Assembly: GCA_902512765.1 (NCBI GenBank)
Contig: CABXKF010000005.1
Span: forward strand, 1-45,572
Reading direction: 5' to 3'
Origin: an uncultured Pelagibacteraceae bacterium
GTDB taxonomy: Bacteria; Pseudomonadota; Alphaproteobacteria; Pelagibacterales; Pelagibacteraceae
DNA length: 45,572 nucleotides
Shown: positions 32,359 through 42,922 of the stretch, piece by piece
How the letters are laid out: each line of letters opens with the position of its first letter
Position numbering within the stretch: the stretch's first letter is position 1
Notes under the pieces: model-generated
What the model was told of the DNA's origin: nothing
The model's input: the letters and a program-made list of their open reading frames with translations, nothing else
Database searches by the model: none
Program-made: the position numbers and the translations under genes

Positions 32359-32381
32359 TTAAAAAGTCATCTTTAATTATT

Positions 32382-32410
32382 AAAAGGCGCTTAATTTAAG
32401 CGCCTTTTTT
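32382..32410 (+). terminator. Rho-independent terminator after recA
   Basis: AAAAGGCGCTTAA and TTAAGCGCCTTTT form an almost continuous perfect inverted repeat (32382-32408) with a GC-rich base and end in a run of six T (32405-32410). It begins 23 bases after the recA stop codon. Confidence 0.95.
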
Positions 32411-32458
32411 CCCTTACTGTTATCTAGACATAGAATAAAAAAGCTGTATTTTAAAAAT

Positions 32459-35125
32459 ATGGCAGACAAATCTTTAAACGAAATAAGAAATACATTCTTA
32501 AAATATTTTGAAAAGAATGATCATAAGATTGTAGAGTCTAGCAACTTAGTTCCAAATAACGACCCCACTTTAATGTTTGCTAACTCAGGTATGGTTCAGT
32601 TTAAAAATGTATTTACAGGGTTAGAGAAAAGAGATTATCAAAGAGCAACAACTTCACAGAAATGTGTAAGAGCAGGTGGAAAACATAATGATTTAGAGAA
32701 TGTTGGATATACTCCAAGACATCACACATTCTTTGAAATGTTGGGAAATTTTTCTTTTGGAGATTATTTTAAAGAACAAGCAATTCATTATGCTTGGAAT
32801 TTAATCACTAAAGATTTTGGCATAGACAAAAATAGACTTTACGTAACAGTTTATCATGAAGATGATGAGGCCTTCAATTTTTGGAAGAAAATAGCAGGTT
32901 TTAGCGATGATAAGATTATTAGAATAGCAACATCTGACAACTTTTGGTCAATGGGCGAAACAGGTCCTTGCGGACCATGTTCTGAAATTTTTTATGATCA
33001 TGGAGATCATTTAACTGGTGGACTACCTGGCACCAAAGATGAAGATGGAGATCGTTTTATAGAAATATGGAACTTAGTCTTCATGCAATTTGAACAAATT
33101 TCAAAAGATAAAAGAATAGATCTACCAAAACCATCTGTTGATACTGGTATGGGACTAGAGAGGATAGCAGCTTTACTTCAGGGAACGCATGACAATTATG
33201 AAACAGATCATTTTAAAAAAATAATAAGCTCAGCATCCGACATAATTAAAATAAAACAAGATCAATCAAACCAATCTAGTTTTAGAGTTATTGCAGACCA
33301 TTTGAGAGCTAGTGCTTTTTTAATAGCGGAAGGTGTACTACCCTCTAATGAAGGAAGAGGCTATGTCCTTAGAAGAATAATGAGAAGAGGCATGAGACAT
33401 TCCCATTTACTTGGATCTAAGGATCCAGTTTTTTTTAATTTATTTGATACACTCAAAAATGAAATGTCAGGTAATTATCCTGAATTAATAAGAGCGGAGT
33501 CTTTAATTAAAGAAACACTAAGAATGGAAGAAGAAAAGTTTCTAGTTCTCTTAGATCGAGGAATTAAAATTTTAAATGATGAGATATCTAAAATAGACAA
33601 AGTATTACCTGGTGAAGTAGCATTCAAATTATATGATACTTATGGATTTCCATTAGATCTTACAGAAGATATTTTAAGAAATAAATCAATGTCAATTGAT
33701 ACAGAAAAATTTCAATCGTTGATGAAAGAAAGTAGAGAACTCGCGAAAAAAAATTGGAAAGGGTCTGGTGATGCTGCAGTTGAAGATATTTGGTTTGGAA
33801 TAAAAGATAAGTTAGGAGCTACAGAATTTTTAGGTTATGAGAGTAACCAGGCAGAGGGAGTAGTTTTATCACTTCTATCAAACAATAAAGAAGTTAATGA
33901 ATTAAAAGAAAATGATGAGGGCATGATTATTGTTAACCAGACTCCATTTTATGGAGAATCTGGAGGTCAAGTAGGGGATACAGGTGAAATTATTGCAAAT
34001 AATTTTAATTTCGAAGTAACAGATGTTCAAAAGAAATTAGGTGACCTATATGTGCATTACGGAAAAGTTATTAGTGGATCAATAAAGATAAATGAAAGTG
34101 TTGAACTTAAAATTGATACTAAAAGAAGAGATGATACCAGGGCTTACCACTCAGCAACTCACTTGTTACACGAGTCTTTAAGAAGAGTATTAGGTGATCA
34201 TGTAACTCAAAAAGGCTCTTTAGTTGAACCAAGTCGTTTAAGATTTGATTTTAGTCATATGAAACCAATACCAACAGATGAAATTGATAAGATAGAAAAC
34301 TTTGTGAATACAATGGTTTTAAAAAAATCAGACGTAAAAACTCGTTTAATGACACCAGATGAGGCAGTTGAAAACGGAGCATTAGCTCTATTTGGAGAAA
34401 AGTATGGTGACGAGGTTAGAGTTCTTTCAATGGGAGATGATGAAGGGAAGTATTTTTCAACAGAACTTTGTGGTGGAACTCACGTAAAAAATACAGGTGA
34501 TATAGGCAAATTTAAGATAATTAGCCAATCTTCAATTGCAGCAGGAGTGAGAAGAATAGAGGCTTTAAGAGACAAGCAATTAGAAGATTTTTTACAAAAT
34601 AAAGAGAAATTATCTAATATTTCCTCAGAAAAAAATGATGAGCTTATTAAAGAATTAAGTGAACAAATATCTAAATTAGGTGGAAAGCCAAACTTAGATC
34701 AATCAGATCAAAAAACATTAATTAAAAATTTATCAAAACAACTAGAAATAATTTCTGTTAATTCAATTTTAGAGGATAAATCAAAAAACATTATTAAAGA
34801 TGAAGAAATTAGTGGAGTTAAACTAAGATTTCAAAAAGTTGATGGATTACAACCAAAAGAATTAAGAAAACTTGTAGATAAAGGAAAGAAAGAATTAAGT
34901 GAAGGTATCATTATAGTGTTTGCTAGCAAAGATGATAAAGTTGGAATTGCAGTTGGTGTTACCGATAGTTTAACAGAAAAATTTGATGCAGTTAAATTTG
35001 TTAAAGTGGGATCAGAGATTATTGGAGGTCAAGGGGGCGGAGGTAGAAAAGATTTTGCTCAAGCTGGTGGCCAGGATCAATCAAAAATTGATGATGCTTT
35101 TGAAAAGCTAAAAACTTTAATTTAA
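32459..35125 (+). CDS. alaS: Alanyl-tRNA synthetase
   Basis: Full-length 888-residue class II synthetase. The N-terminal catalytic domain has [37 protein letters not shown] (motif 2) and [10 protein letters not shown] (motif 3). The editing domain carries [12 protein letters not shown] (H-x3-H) and ELCGGTHV (C-x3-H), the zinc ligands that remove mischarged Ser and Gly. The C-Ala domain ends with [16 protein letters not shown]. The start ATG lies 49 bases behind the recA terminator, so it probably has its own promoter there. It overlaps the convergent icd gene by nine bases. Confidence 0.98.
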   Translation: MADKSLNEIRNTFLKYFEKNDHKIVESSNLVPNNDPTLMFANSGMVQFKNVFTGLEKRDYQRATTSQKCVRAGGKHNDLENVGYTPRHHTFFEMLGNFSFGDYFKEQAIHYAWNLITKDFGIDKNRLYVTVYHEDDEAFNFWKKIAGFSDDKIIRIATSDNFWSMGETGPCGPCSEIFYDHGDHLTGGLPGTKDEDGDRFIEIWNLVFMQFEQISKDKRIDLPKPSVDTGMGLERIAALLQGTHDNYETDHFKKIISSASDIIKIKQDQSNQSSFRVIADHLRASAFLIAEGVLPSNEGRGYVLRRIMRRGMRHSHLLGSKDPVFFNLFDTLKNEMSGNYPELIRAESLIKETLRMEEEKFLVLLDRGIKILNDEISKIDKVLPGEVAFKLYDTYGFPLDLTEDILRNKSMSIDTEKFQSLMKESRELAKKNWKGSGDAAVEDIWFGIKDKLGATEFLGYESNQAEGVVLSLLSNNKEVNELKENDEGMIIVNQTPFYGESGGQVGDTGEIIANNFNFEVTDVQKKLGDLYVHYGKVISGSIKINESVELKIDTKRRDDTRAYHSATHLLHESLRRVLGDHVTQKGSLVEPSRLRFDFSHMKPIPTDEIDKIENFVNTMVLKKSDVKTRLMTPDEAVENGALALFGEKYGDEVRVLSMGDDEGKYFSTELCGGTHVKNTGDIGKFKIISQSSIAAGVRRIEALRDKQLEDFLQNKEKLSNISSEKNDELIKELSEQISKLGGKPNLDQSDQKTLIKNLSKQLEIISVNSILEDKSKNIIKDEEISGVKLRFQKVDGLQPKELRKLVDKGKKELSEGIIIVFASKDDKVGIAVGVTDSLTEKFDAVKFVKVGSEIIGGQGGGGRKDFAQAGGQDQSKIDDAFEKLKTLI

Positions 35126-36331
35126 TTTCTTTTTAAGATTACCGTCAATCTCATCTAAAAACTGATTAGTAGTTAAATATTTACTTGAAGGACCAATTAA
35201 AATTGCTAAATCCTTTGTCATTGCACCATTTTCAACACATTCAATACAAACTTTCTCAATAGTTTGAGCAAATTTTATTAACTCATCATTGCTATCAAGT
35301 TTTCCTCTGTGTGCCAATCCTCTTGTCCAAGCGAAGATAGATGCAATAGGGTTTGTTGAAGTTTCTTTACCTTGCTGGTGCATTCTATAGTGTCTTGTAA
35401 CAGTTCCATGTGCAGCTTCAGCTTCCATTACTTTTCCATCAGGTGTTAATAATGTACTAGTCATTAATCCTAAAGAACCATAACCTTGCGCCATGGTATC
35501 CGACTGAACATCACCATCGTAGTTTTTGCAAGCCCAGATATATTTACCACTCCATTTCATTGCACAAGCAACCATATCATCAATTAATCTATGTTCGTAC
35601 GTTAGGTTATTTTTTTCAAAATCTGCTTTGTATTCTTTCTCAAAAATCTCTTGGAATATGTCTTTAAATCTTCCATCGTATTGTTTTAAAATTGTATTTT
35701 TAGTAGACATATAAACAGGCCATTTCTTTATTAATCCATAGCTAAAACAAGACCTTGCAAAGTCTTCAATTGATTTATCTAAATTATACATTGAAAGTGC
35801 AACACCAGGACCAGTAAAATTAAACACTTCATATTTTATTTCATCTTTGCCATCCTCAGAAGTCCATTTAACTTCCATCTTACCTTTGCCAGGTACTTTA
35901 AAATCTGTTGCTCTATATTGATCTCCAAAAGCATGTCTTCCAATGATCACAGGATCTGTCCAAGAAGGCACAAGTTTGGGAATATTTTTGCAGATAATTG
36001 GCTCTCTGAAAACGGTACCACCAATAATATTTCTTATAGTTCCGTTAGGAGATCTCCACATCTTTTTAAGGTCAAATTCTTTAACTCTATCTTCATCAGG
36101 TGTAATTGTTGCACATTTAATTCCAACACCAATTTTTTTAATGGCATTTGCTGAATCTATTGTGATCTGATCATCAGTATTGTCTCTACTTTTCATACCA
36201 AGATCATAATATTCAATTCCTAGATCAAGATATGGAAGAATTAGTTTATTCTTGATAAACTCCCAAATGATACGAGTCATTTCATCGCCATCAAGCTCTA
36301 CAACTGGGTTATTTACCTTGATTTTACTCAT
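35117..36331 (-). CDS. icd: NADP-dependent isocitrate dehydrogenase (homodimeric, eukaryote-like type)
   Basis: Oxidatively decarboxylates isocitrate to 2-oxoglutarate in the TCA cycle. The 404-residue protein is of the type II group shared with mitochondria and Alphaproteobacteria: [49 protein letters not shown] (substrate-binding Ser/Arg residues), [10 protein letters not shown], and the cofactor region [11 protein letters not shown] whose Arg favours NADP. The last nine bases overlap alaS convergently. Its upstream region (36332-36406) is shared divergently with psd. Confidence 0.97.
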   Translation of the reverse strand: MSKIKVNNPVVELDGDEMTRIIWEFIKNKLILPYLDLGIEYYDLGMKSRDNTDDQITIDSANAIKKIGVGIKCATITPDEDRVKEFDLKKMWRSPNGTIRNIIGGTVFREPIICKNIPKLVPSWTDPVIIGRHAFGDQYRATDFKVPGKGKMEVKWTSEDGKDEIKYEVFNFTGPGVALSMYNLDKSIEDFARSCFSYGLIKKWPVYMSTKNTILKQYDGRFKDIFQEIFEKEYKADFEKNNLTYEHRLIDDMVACAMKWSGKYIWACKNYDGDVQSDTMAQGYGSLGLMTSTLLTPDGKVMEAEAAHGTVTRHYRMHQQGKETSTNPIASIFAWTRGLAHRGKLDSNDELIKFAQTIEKVCIECVENGAMTKDLAILIGPSSKYLTTNQFLDEIDGNLKKKLN

Positions 36332-36406
36332 TAAAATAATTTATCTTATTAATTGAATTTGAGTGGTTTATATACATATTAATCAAAAATTAGCAAATAT
36401 AAGAAA

Positions 36407-37054
36407 ATGATTAGCAAGATATTTCCAAAGATACACACAGAAGGCTACAAATTTTTAGTTATTGCAGGCTTCATTACAATAATTTTATTATCTCTAAGTG
36501 GTTTTCTTGGAACGATAGGTTTACTGTTAACTGTATGGGTTTATTATTTTTTCAGAGATCCAGAAAGAGCTATAATAGAAGACGATAATTATCTAGTAAG
36601 TCCAGCAGATGGAGAGGTAATTAAAGTCGAAGAAGTTGATGGACCAAAAGAAGTTGGTTTAGAAAATAAAAAATTTAAAAAGATAAGTGTGTTCATGAAT
36701 GTTTTTGACTGTCATGTAAATAGAACACCTTGTTCGGGTAAAGTTGAGGAAATTTTATATAAACCTGGCAAATTTTTTAATGCATCTTTAGACAAAGCAA
36801 GTGAAGACAATGAGAGAAATTATTATAAAATAAAAGATAAAAGTGGAAACGATATAATAGTAGTTCAAATAGCTGGACTAGTTGCAAGAAGAATTGTTTG
36901 CGAAACAGATAAAGGTCAAGAGCTTAACCAAGGTGATAGAATTGGTATGATTAGATTTGGAAGTCGTGCAGACGTTTATTATGAGAATTATGAACCTTTA
37001 GTAAAAGTTGGGCAAAAAACAATTTCGGGTGAGACTTTGTTGGCTAAAAAATAA
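36407..37054 (+). CDS. psd: Phosphatidylserine decarboxylase proenzyme, short form
   Basis: Makes phosphatidylethanolamine from phosphatidylserine. The 215-residue protein is the compact archaeal/alphaproteobacterial type. It has a double hydrophobic anchor at residues 15-48, the SPADGEV motif, DCHVNRTPCSG, and the self-processing site FGSRADV in which cleavage at G185-S186 would create the pyruvoyl prosthetic group on the small alpha chain. It is followed after two bases by pssA, which makes its substrate, forming a two-gene phospholipid operon. Confidence 0.95.
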   Translation: MISKIFPKIHTEGYKFLVIAGFITIILLSLSGFLGTIGLLLTVWVYYFFRDPERAIIEDDNYLVSPADGEVIKVEEVDGPKEVGLENKKFKKISVFMNVFDCHVNRTPCSGKVEEILYKPGKFFNASLDKASEDNERNYYKIKDKSGNDIIVVQIAGLVARRIVCETDKGQELNQGDRIGMIRFGSRADVYYENYEPLVKVGQKTISGETLLAKK

Positions 37055-37056
37055 AA

Positions 37057-37863
37057 ATGGAACAACCCAAAAATAATTTAAAAATTATAGCAGATAAAAA
37101 AAATGCCCGAGTAATTCTACCCAATATACTTACTTTAGTCGGTGTTTGCATTGGTTTAACCTCAATTAGATTTGCATTAGATGAAAAATTTGAATTTGCA
37201 ATTATAGCAATAATTTTTGCAGCTTTATTTGATTGGTTAGATGGAAGAATTGCAAGATTAATTAAAGGAACTTCAGAAGTTGGAAAAGAATTAGACTCTT
37301 TAGCAGATGTGATTAGTTTTGGTGTAGCACCGGCATTTATTATGTATTTTTGGAAGTTAAATGAATTGGGAAGATTCGGCTGGTTGCTATGTTTGATTTA
37401 TGTAAGTTGTGTGGCATTAAGATTGGCAAGGTTCAATGTTAATTCAAATCAAGAGCCTTCATGGAGAGATAATTTTTTTGAAGGAGTTCCTTCACCAGCA
37501 GGGGGAATTTTAGTTTTGACACCTTTAATTATCAGTATAACAAATTTTGATTATATTAAGCTTGATTATGATATTATTGTACCAACTTGTTTTATAATAA
37601 TTTCTTTACTGTTAATAAGTAAATTCCCTAGCTATTCATTTAAAAAGATTATTATACAAAGAAAAACAACTATTTTCTTATTATTTGGTATTGTTTTATT
37701 TTTAGGATTACTTTTAATTTATCCTTTTAACGTAATAGCAATAAGCTCAATTATTTATCTAATTATGTTACCAATTAGTTTTTTTCATTTTCAAAAATTA
37801 AAAAAACAACATCTCGATAAAAATCTAGTTGATGATGACGATGATTTAGAAGATGTCTTGTAA
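37057..37863 (+). CDS. pssA: CDP-diacylglycerol--serine O-phosphatidyltransferase
   Basis: An inner-membrane CDP-alcohol phosphatidyltransferase of 268 residues that forms phosphatidylserine from CDP-diacylglycerol and serine. The signature D-G-x2-A-R-x8-G-x3-D-x3-D is complete in WLDGRIARL, VGKELDSLAD. Multiple hydrophobic helices follow, and SFGVAPAF and VPSPAGG are typical of PssA. The C-terminus ends in a run of acidic residues (DDDDDLEDVL-like). Its stop overlaps the start of a glycosyltransferase gene by one base (TAATG). Confidence 0.95.
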   Translation: MEQPKNNLKIIADKKNARVILPNILTLVGVCIGLTSIRFALDEKFEFAIIAIIFAALFDWLDGRIARLIKGTSEVGKELDSLADVISFGVAPAFIMYFWKLNELGRFGWLLCLIYVSCVALRLARFNVNSNQEPSWRDNFFEGVPSPAGGILVLTPLIISITNFDYIKLDYDIIVPTCFIIISLLLISKFPSYSFKKIIIQRKTTIFLLFGIVLFLGLLLIYPFNVIAISSIIYLIMLPISFFHFQKLKKQHLDKNLVDDDDDLEDVL

Positions 37864-38765
37864 TGAAAAAAAATGTCATAATATCACTCGCTGACTCAAA
37901 TTATTTTGAATTACTTAATGAATTAGTAGACTCCATAAAAAGTTTTCAAGAAAGTGAAAATACTGCAATTTGTATTATGGATGCAGGATTAACAGATGAT
38001 CAAAAATCTGTTTTGAAGAACAAAGTAGATGAAATAAAATCTGCTGATTGGGATATTGAGGTTCCTGATTTTAAAATAAAAGGAAGAGAATGGTTAAAAA
38101 GCCAAGTATCAAGAGCATTTCTTCCAAAATATTTTCCTGATTATGAAAAATATTTATGGATCGATGCCGATGCCTGGGTTAATTCGTGGGAAGCGATTGA
38201 ATTATATTTTAAAGGGTGTGAAAATAATAAATTATCAATTGCAACATCAGCAGATAGAGCGTACGGAAGAGTTTTAAGAGCAGAGTGGTTTCTTGGAAGT
38301 TTTGCTAGAATTAAATCTCAGAATTACAAACACGCAAAATCATCTGGATTTTCTGAAAAAATTGCAAGACAGGTAGCTCTCAAACCTCATTTAAACATAG
38401 GTGTCTTTGCATTAGAGGCAAATGCTCCTCATTGGAAAGTATGGCAAAAAAATTTAAAGATTGCTTTAAAAGCAGGAAAAATTTGGGGATCAGAACAAAT
38501 TGCAATGAATATTGCAATTTATCACGACGAAATGGATGTAGAAATTTTACCAGCTTATTGCAACTGGACTTTAATTGAAGCATTAAAATTTGATACAAAC
38601 AAAGATACCCTTGTAGAGCCATATCTCCCAAATCATAAAATTGGAATAGTTCATTTTGCAGGAAAAAATAACGACCAAATAAGAAATAATAAAAATTTTA
38701 TCTCTAAAGTTAAAACAGTTAATGGTGAGATAATTGATAAAAAATTGAGATTTGATAATAATTGA
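37863..38765 (+). CDS. GT8-like glycosyltransferase (GT-A fold)
   Basis: A 300-residue cytosolic protein with features of family 8-like retaining glycosyltransferases: an N-terminal Rossmann-type strand (NVIISLADSNYF), YLWIDADAWV with the metal-binding D-x-D, LNIGVFALEA, GSEQIAMNIAIY and a late HFAGKN where GT8 enzymes have the second metal-binding histidine. Sugar donor and acceptor are unknown. It is coupled to pssA by TAATG and its stop overlaps the rlmE start by four bases, so it is embedded in a lipid/RNA housekeeping operon; glycolipid synthesis is one possibility. Confidence 0.72.
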   Translation: MKKNVIISLADSNYFELLNELVDSIKSFQESENTAICIMDAGLTDDQKSVLKNKVDEIKSADWDIEVPDFKIKGREWLKSQVSRAFLPKYFPDYEKYLWIDADAWVNSWEAIELYFKGCENNKLSIATSADRAYGRVLRAEWFLGSFARIKSQNYKHAKSSGFSEKIARQVALKPHLNIGVFALEANAPHWKVWQKNLKIALKAGKIWGSEQIAMNIAIYHDEMDVEILPAYCNWTLIEALKFDTNKDTLVEPYLPNHKIGIVHFAGKNNDQIRNNKNFISKVKTVNGEIIDKKLRFDNN

Positions 38766-39373
38766 AAAAAAATAAAATTTCTAAAAACTGGGTTAACAAA
38801 CAAAGAAGAGATACCTATGTTAGGCAATCAAAAGTTGACGGGTATAGAGCAAGATCTGCATATAAATTAATTGAAATAGATGAAAAATTTAAAATTTTTA
38901 AAGGTGGTATTTCTGTAATAGATATTGGAGCAGCCCCAGGTAGTTGGTCACAATATGCGGCAAAAGTTGCAAAAAGTGGTAGACTGATATCGATAGACCT
39001 AAAAGAAATGGAGCCCATAGGTAATACCGTTCAAATCCAAGGTGACTTTACTGAAGAAAATATTCAAGACGAAATTAAAAAACATGTAAAAACTAAGGTA
39101 GATGTGGTCATGTCCGATATGGCTGTAAATACTACAGGAATAAAAAACATTGATTCAATCCAAACAGGCGAACTATGCAAGGAAGCTATGTTTTTTGCAA
39201 AGGATCTTTTAACTGATAAAGGTTATTTTATCTCAAAAATTTTTATGGGAGGCACATTTAATGAAATAGTCGCAGAAGGAAAAAAATATTTTAAAGAAGT
39301 TAAGGTTTTTAAACCTAAATCCAGTAGAAAAGACTCTAAGGAAAGTTTTATCATTTGTAGTAGTCTTAGATAG
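38762..39373 (+). CDS. rlmE: 23S rRNA (uridine-2'-O-)-methyltransferase RlmE
   Basis: Methylates the ribose of U2552 (E. coli numbering) in the A loop of 23S rRNA in the assembled large subunit. The 203-residue protein has YRARSAYKLIEID with the first catalytic lysine, VIDIGAAPGSWSQYA (SAM motif I), DVVMSDMAVNTTG with the catalytic aspartate, and SRKDSKESFIIC at the end with later K/E residues. Translation begins at TTG 38762, which overlaps the previous TGA. Family length and all K-D-K-E elements are present. Confidence 0.95.
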   Translation: MKKNKISKNWVNKQRRDTYVRQSKVDGYRARSAYKLIEIDEKFKIFKGGISVIDIGAAPGSWSQYAAKVAKSGRLISIDLKEMEPIGNTVQIQGDFTEENIQDEIKKHVKTKVDVVMSDMAVNTTGIKNIDSIQTGELCKEAMFFAKDLLTDKGYFISKIFMGGTFNEIVAEGKKYFKEVKVFKPKSSRKDSKESFIICSSLR

Positions 39374-39410
39374 GTACTTTTAATTTAAAATGAATCGTAT
39401 ATAAAAGATT

Positions 39411-40487
39411 ATGGTTCCTATAAAAGAAGCACTTACCTTTGATGACGTCACGTTAGCCCCAAAATACTCTGAAATATTGCCTTCGGAGGTTAATACTGGC
39501 ATCGAATTAACTGGTAACCTTAAACTAAAAATTCCTCTTTTATCGTCTGCAATGGATACAGTCACAGAGAGTAAAATGGCAATTGCTATAGCAAAAGCTG
39601 GTGGAATAGGAGTTATTCATAGAAATTTAGACATCAAAAAACAAATTATAGAAATTAAAAAAGTCAAAAAACAAAAATTACTAGTAGGCGCAGCTGTCGG
39701 AGCTGGACCCAACGAATTTGATAGGTCCAAAGCTATAATAAAAGAAGGTGTTGATCTGATAGTGGTTGATACAGCTCACGGTCATACCAAAAAAGTTGGA
39801 GAGATCATTAAATTTATTAAAAAATTAAAGAATAAAAAGATTGCTTTATGTGCTGGAAATATTGCAACGCCAGAAGCAGCTAAATTTTTAATTAAATTAG
39901 GTGTTGATATTATTAAAGTTGGAATTGGCCCTGGATCTATTTGCACTACAAGATTAGTTGCGGGAATTGGTGTTCCTCAATTAAGTGCAATTTTGTCTGT
40001 AAGAAATGGATTAAAAAATAAGAATATAAAAATTATTTCTGATGGTGGAATTAAATATTCGGGTGACCTTGCAAAAGCATTTGCTGCAGGGGCTGATGCT
40101 GTGATGATAGGATCATTATTTGCTGGTACAGATGAAACACCAGGAAAATTAATAAAGAAAAATGGAAAATTATTTAAAAGCTTTAGAGGAATGGGCTCTG
40201 TAGGAGCGATGAACAAAGGTTCAGCAGATAGATATTTTCAAACTAAACAAAGAGATACATCAAAATATGTTCCAGAAGGAGTTGAAGGTTTTGCAAAATA
40301 TAAAGGAGATGTTGGAAGTATTATTTATAAATTGATTGGTGGACTAAGATCATCTATGGGCTATCTTGGTTCCAAAAATATAATTAAACTTAGAATAAAA
40401 CCAAACTTTGTTAAGATAACTAAAGCAGGTTTTTACGAAAGTATGGTTCACAACGTAGATGTAGTTAAAAATGACAGTAAATATTAA
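39411..40487 (+). CDS. guaB: Inosine-5'-monophosphate dehydrogenase lacking the CBS (Bateman) module
   Basis: Oxidises IMP to XMP, the committed step to GMP. The 358-residue protein is about 130 residues shorter than the usual enzyme. The barrel is intact: [31 protein letters not shown], the active-site loop GPGSICTTR with C178, [13 protein letters not shown] and the flap [17 protein letters not shown] followed by VPEGVEG. After [12 protein letters not shown] the chain runs at about residue 88 straight into [11 protein letters not shown], skipping both CBS domains. Such forms occur in a few reduced genomes and are catalytically active but lose purine-nucleotide allostery. The stop overlaps the TPR gene start (TAATG). 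Confidence 0.95.
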   Translation: MVPIKEALTFDDVTLAPKYSEILPSEVNTGIELTGNLKLKIPLLSSAMDTVTESKMAIAIAKAGGIGVIHRNLDIKKQIIEIKKVKKQKLLVGAAVGAGPNEFDRSKAIIKEGVDLIVVDTAHGHTKKVGEIIKFIKKLKNKKIALCAGNIATPEAAKFLIKLGVDIIKVGIGPGSICTTRLVAGIGVPQLSAILSVRNGLKNKNIKIISDGGIKYSGDLAKAFAAGADAVMIGSLFAGTDETPGKLIKKNGKLFKSFRGMGSVGAMNKGSADRYFQTKQRDTSKYVPEGVEGFAKYKGDVGSIIYKLIGGLRSSMGYLGSKNIIKLRIKPNFVKITKAGFYESMVHNVDVVKNDSKY

Positions 40488-40924
40488 TGAATAAAATTTT
40501 TAAATTAATTGCTTTAATATATTTTTCTTTATTTTCTATAAACTTGGCACTAAGTGCAGAAAGTTTTTTTGATGAAGCATTAAAAAAGTATCAAGATAAA
40601 AAATATGATGATGCACGATTTATGTTAGAGCGTAATATAGTTTTTAACCCCAAAGATGCAAAATCGTATTTGTATTTAGCAAAAATTTATAATCATGAAA
40701 AAAATCAAAAAAAAGAAGAATATAATTTGGACACAGCGTTATTGATAGAGCCAAATAATGAAGAAGTTATTTTAATGTTAATGAAAATAGCTTTAAAGAA
40801 ATCAAATTACTCTAAAGTCAAAAATCTCTCACAAACATTTGTAAAAGTTTGTGACGAATTATGTGATGAAAATAATGAAATTCAAAAGTCTCTTAAAAAT
40901 ATAGAACCAGAAAATGAGTCTTGA
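40487..40924 (+). CDS. Small exported TPR-repeat protein
   Basis: A 145-residue protein with an N-terminal signal ([18 protein letters not shown]) and about two to three tetratricopeptide repeats, for example [20 protein letters not shown] and the block with [17 protein letters not shown]. Such helical scaffolds mediate protein contacts in the periplasm. C-terminal VCDELCDEN has two cysteines. It sits between guaB and guaA with a one-base overlap on the left and an 11-base overlap on the right, so it is co-expressed with GMP synthesis without an evident mechanistic link. Confidence 0.78.
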   Translation: MNKIFKLIALIYFSLFSINLALSAESFFDEALKKYQDKKYDDARFMLERNIVFNPKDAKSYLYLAKIYNHEKNQKKEEYNLDTALLIEPNNEEVILMLMKIALKKSNYSKVKNLSQTFVKVCDELCDENNEIQKSLKNIEPENES

Positions 40925-42476
40925 TCAAAATCTTGATAAAATCTTAATAATAGATTTTGGTTCACAATTTACGCAATTAATTGCTAGAAGAATTAGAGAA
41001 CTAGGTGTTTTTTCTGAAATAATAAGTCACAAAAAAATCAAAATTAATGATGTTAATAGCTCTATTAAAGGAATTATTTTATCTGGTGGACCTTTAAATG
41101 TTTATCAAATTAACAAATATTCATTTGATAAAAAGATTATAAATTTAAATATTCCAATTCTTGGTATTTGTTTTGGTCATCAAATTCTTTCTAAGCTTAA
41201 TGGTGGTAAAGTTAAGCAATCAAAACATCGTGAGTTTGGACTGGCAAATATTTATAAAAAAAATGAAAGCCTTTTAACTAAAAATTTTTTCAATAAACAA
41301 AAATTTAAAAAGGTTTGGATGAGCCATGCAGATCAGGTATCAAAGCTTCCAAAAAATTTTAAAGTAGTAGCATCAAGTACTAATTCAAAATTTGCCATTG
41401 TAGAAAATAAATTAAAAAGGTTTTATGGAATTCAATTCCATCCAGAGGTAACCCATACTGAAAACGGAAAAAAATTGATTAGCAATTTTATTTTTTTGAT
41501 TTGTAAAATTAAACGTAATTGGTCTTCTAAAGATCAAAAAATACAGCTTATTAAGGAAGTTAAAGATCAAGTTGGTTCTGAAAAAGTTATTTGTGCTTTA
41601 TCAGGCGGTGTTGATAGTAGTGTGGTGGCTCAATTACTTAATAAAGCCATTGGTAAAAAATTATATTGTATTTTTGTTAATACTGGTCTTTTGAGAAAAA
41701 ACGAAGAAGTGCAAGTTGTAAAGACTTTTAAGAAACGTTTAAAAATGAACTTAATTTATGTAAATGCAGAAAAGGAATTTTTAAAAAGGCTTCACAATGT
41801 TTCTGATCCTGAAAAAAAGAGAAAAATTATAGGTAATCTTTTTATAAAAATATTTGAAAGATACGCAAAAAAAATTAAAAATGTTAAATTTTTAGCACAA
41901 GGAACTCTTTATCCAGATTTAATTGAAAGTAGATCGGTAACAGGCAGTCAAACCTCAAAAATAAAATCACATCATAATGTTGGAGGACTTCCAAAAAAGA
42001 TGAAACTTAAACTTGTCGAACCTTTAAAATTTCTTTTTAAAGATGAAGTTAGAAAATTAGGTTTAGAATTAAATTTAAGTAAGGATATTATTTCAAGACA
42101 TCCTTTCCCAGGACCTGGTTTAGCAATTAGAATGCCAGGGATAATTACAAATGATAAAATTAAAATCCTTAAAGAGGCTGATTACTATTTTATTCAAGCT
42201 TTAAAAGATCATGGTCTTTACCACAAAATATGGCAAGCATATGCTGCTTTGTTACCAGTCAAAACAGTAGGTGTTATGGGTGACAATCGTACTTATGAGT
42301 ATTTATGTCTTTTAAGAGCAATAACTTCTGAAGATGGAATGACTGCAGATTTTTATGAGTTCAAAAAGACTTTCATGGAAACAATTTCTAATCAAATAGT
42401 GAATAGCATAAGAGGTATTAATAGAGTTGTTTATGATATTACCTCAAAACCACCTAGTACTATTGAATTAGAGTAG
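40914..42476 (+). CDS. guaA: GMP synthase (glutamine-hydrolysing)
   Basis: Aminates XMP to GMP. The 520-residue two-domain enzyme starts with a class I amidotransferase ([24 protein letters not shown], nucleophile cysteine in [18 protein letters not shown] with the catalytic His and a following Glu), then an ATP pyrophosphatase domain ([15 protein letters not shown]) and the C-terminal dimerisation part ([34 protein letters not shown]). The full family length is kept, in contrast to the shortened guaB. The start overlaps the TPR gene by 11 bases. Confidence 0.97.
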   Translation: MSLDQNLDKILIIDFGSQFTQLIARRIRELGVFSEIISHKKIKINDVNSSIKGIILSGGPLNVYQINKYSFDKKIINLNIPILGICFGHQILSKLNGGKVKQSKHREFGLANIYKKNESLLTKNFFNKQKFKKVWMSHADQVSKLPKNFKVVASSTNSKFAIVENKLKRFYGIQFHPEVTHTENGKKLISNFIFLICKIKRNWSSKDQKIQLIKEVKDQVGSEKVICALSGGVDSSVVAQLLNKAIGKKLYCIFVNTGLLRKNEEVQVVKTFKKRLKMNLIYVNAEKEFLKRLHNVSDPEKKRKIIGNLFIKIFERYAKKIKNVKFLAQGTLYPDLIESRSVTGSQTSKIKSHHNVGGLPKKMKLKLVEPLKFLFKDEVRKLGLELNLSKDIISRHPFPGPGLAIRMPGIITNDKIKILKEADYYFIQALKDHGLYHKIWQAYAALLPVKTVGVMGDNRTYEYLCLLRAITSEDGMTADFYEFKKTFMETISNQIVNSIRGINRVVYDITSKPPSTIELE

Positions 42477-42498
42477 TTTTGAACTATAAATTAGTCAT

Positions 42499-42918
42499 AT
42501 GAAATATTTGCATACCATGATCAGAGTTAAAAATATTGATGAGTCATTAAAATTTTTCTGTGATGGATTAGGATTAAAAGAAACAAGACGTATGGAAAAT
42601 GAAAAGGGTAGATTCACTCTTGTCTTTCTTGCAGCCCAAAATGATGAAAAAGCAGAAATTGAATTAACATATAACTGGGATGGTGATGAACTTGGTGAAG
42701 GTTCAAGAAATTTTGGCCATTTAGCTTATAGAGTTGATAACATTTATGAAACTTGTCAAAGATTGCTGGATATGGGTTATACTATTAATAGACCGCCTCG
42801 TGATGGTCATATGGCGTTTGTTAGATCTCCAGACAATATTTCAATTGAAATACTTCAAGAAGGAAATTTAGAACCTAAAGAACCTTGGGCTTCAATGGAA
42901 AATACCGGCTCGTGGTAA
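42499..42918 (+). CDS. gloA: Lactoylglutathione lyase (glyoxalase I)
   Basis: Isomerises the hemithioacetal of methylglyoxal and glutathione to S-lactoylglutathione. The 139-residue vicinal-oxygen-chelate protein has all four metal ligands at the positions of E. coli GloA: H5, E55 (EIELTYN), H74 (FGHLAY) and E117 (SIEIL). The length and the absence of the eukaryotic insertion fit the Ni/Co-dependent bacterial type. It starts 22 bases after guaA and ends four bases before panB. Confidence 0.95.
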   Translation: MKYLHTMIRVKNIDESLKFFCDGLGLKETRRMENEKGRFTLVFLAAQNDEKAEIELTYNWDGDELGEGSRNFGHLAYRVDNIYETCQRLLDMGYTINRPPRDGHMAFVRSPDNISIEILQEGNLEPKEPWASMENTGSW

Positions 42919-42922
42919 GTCG

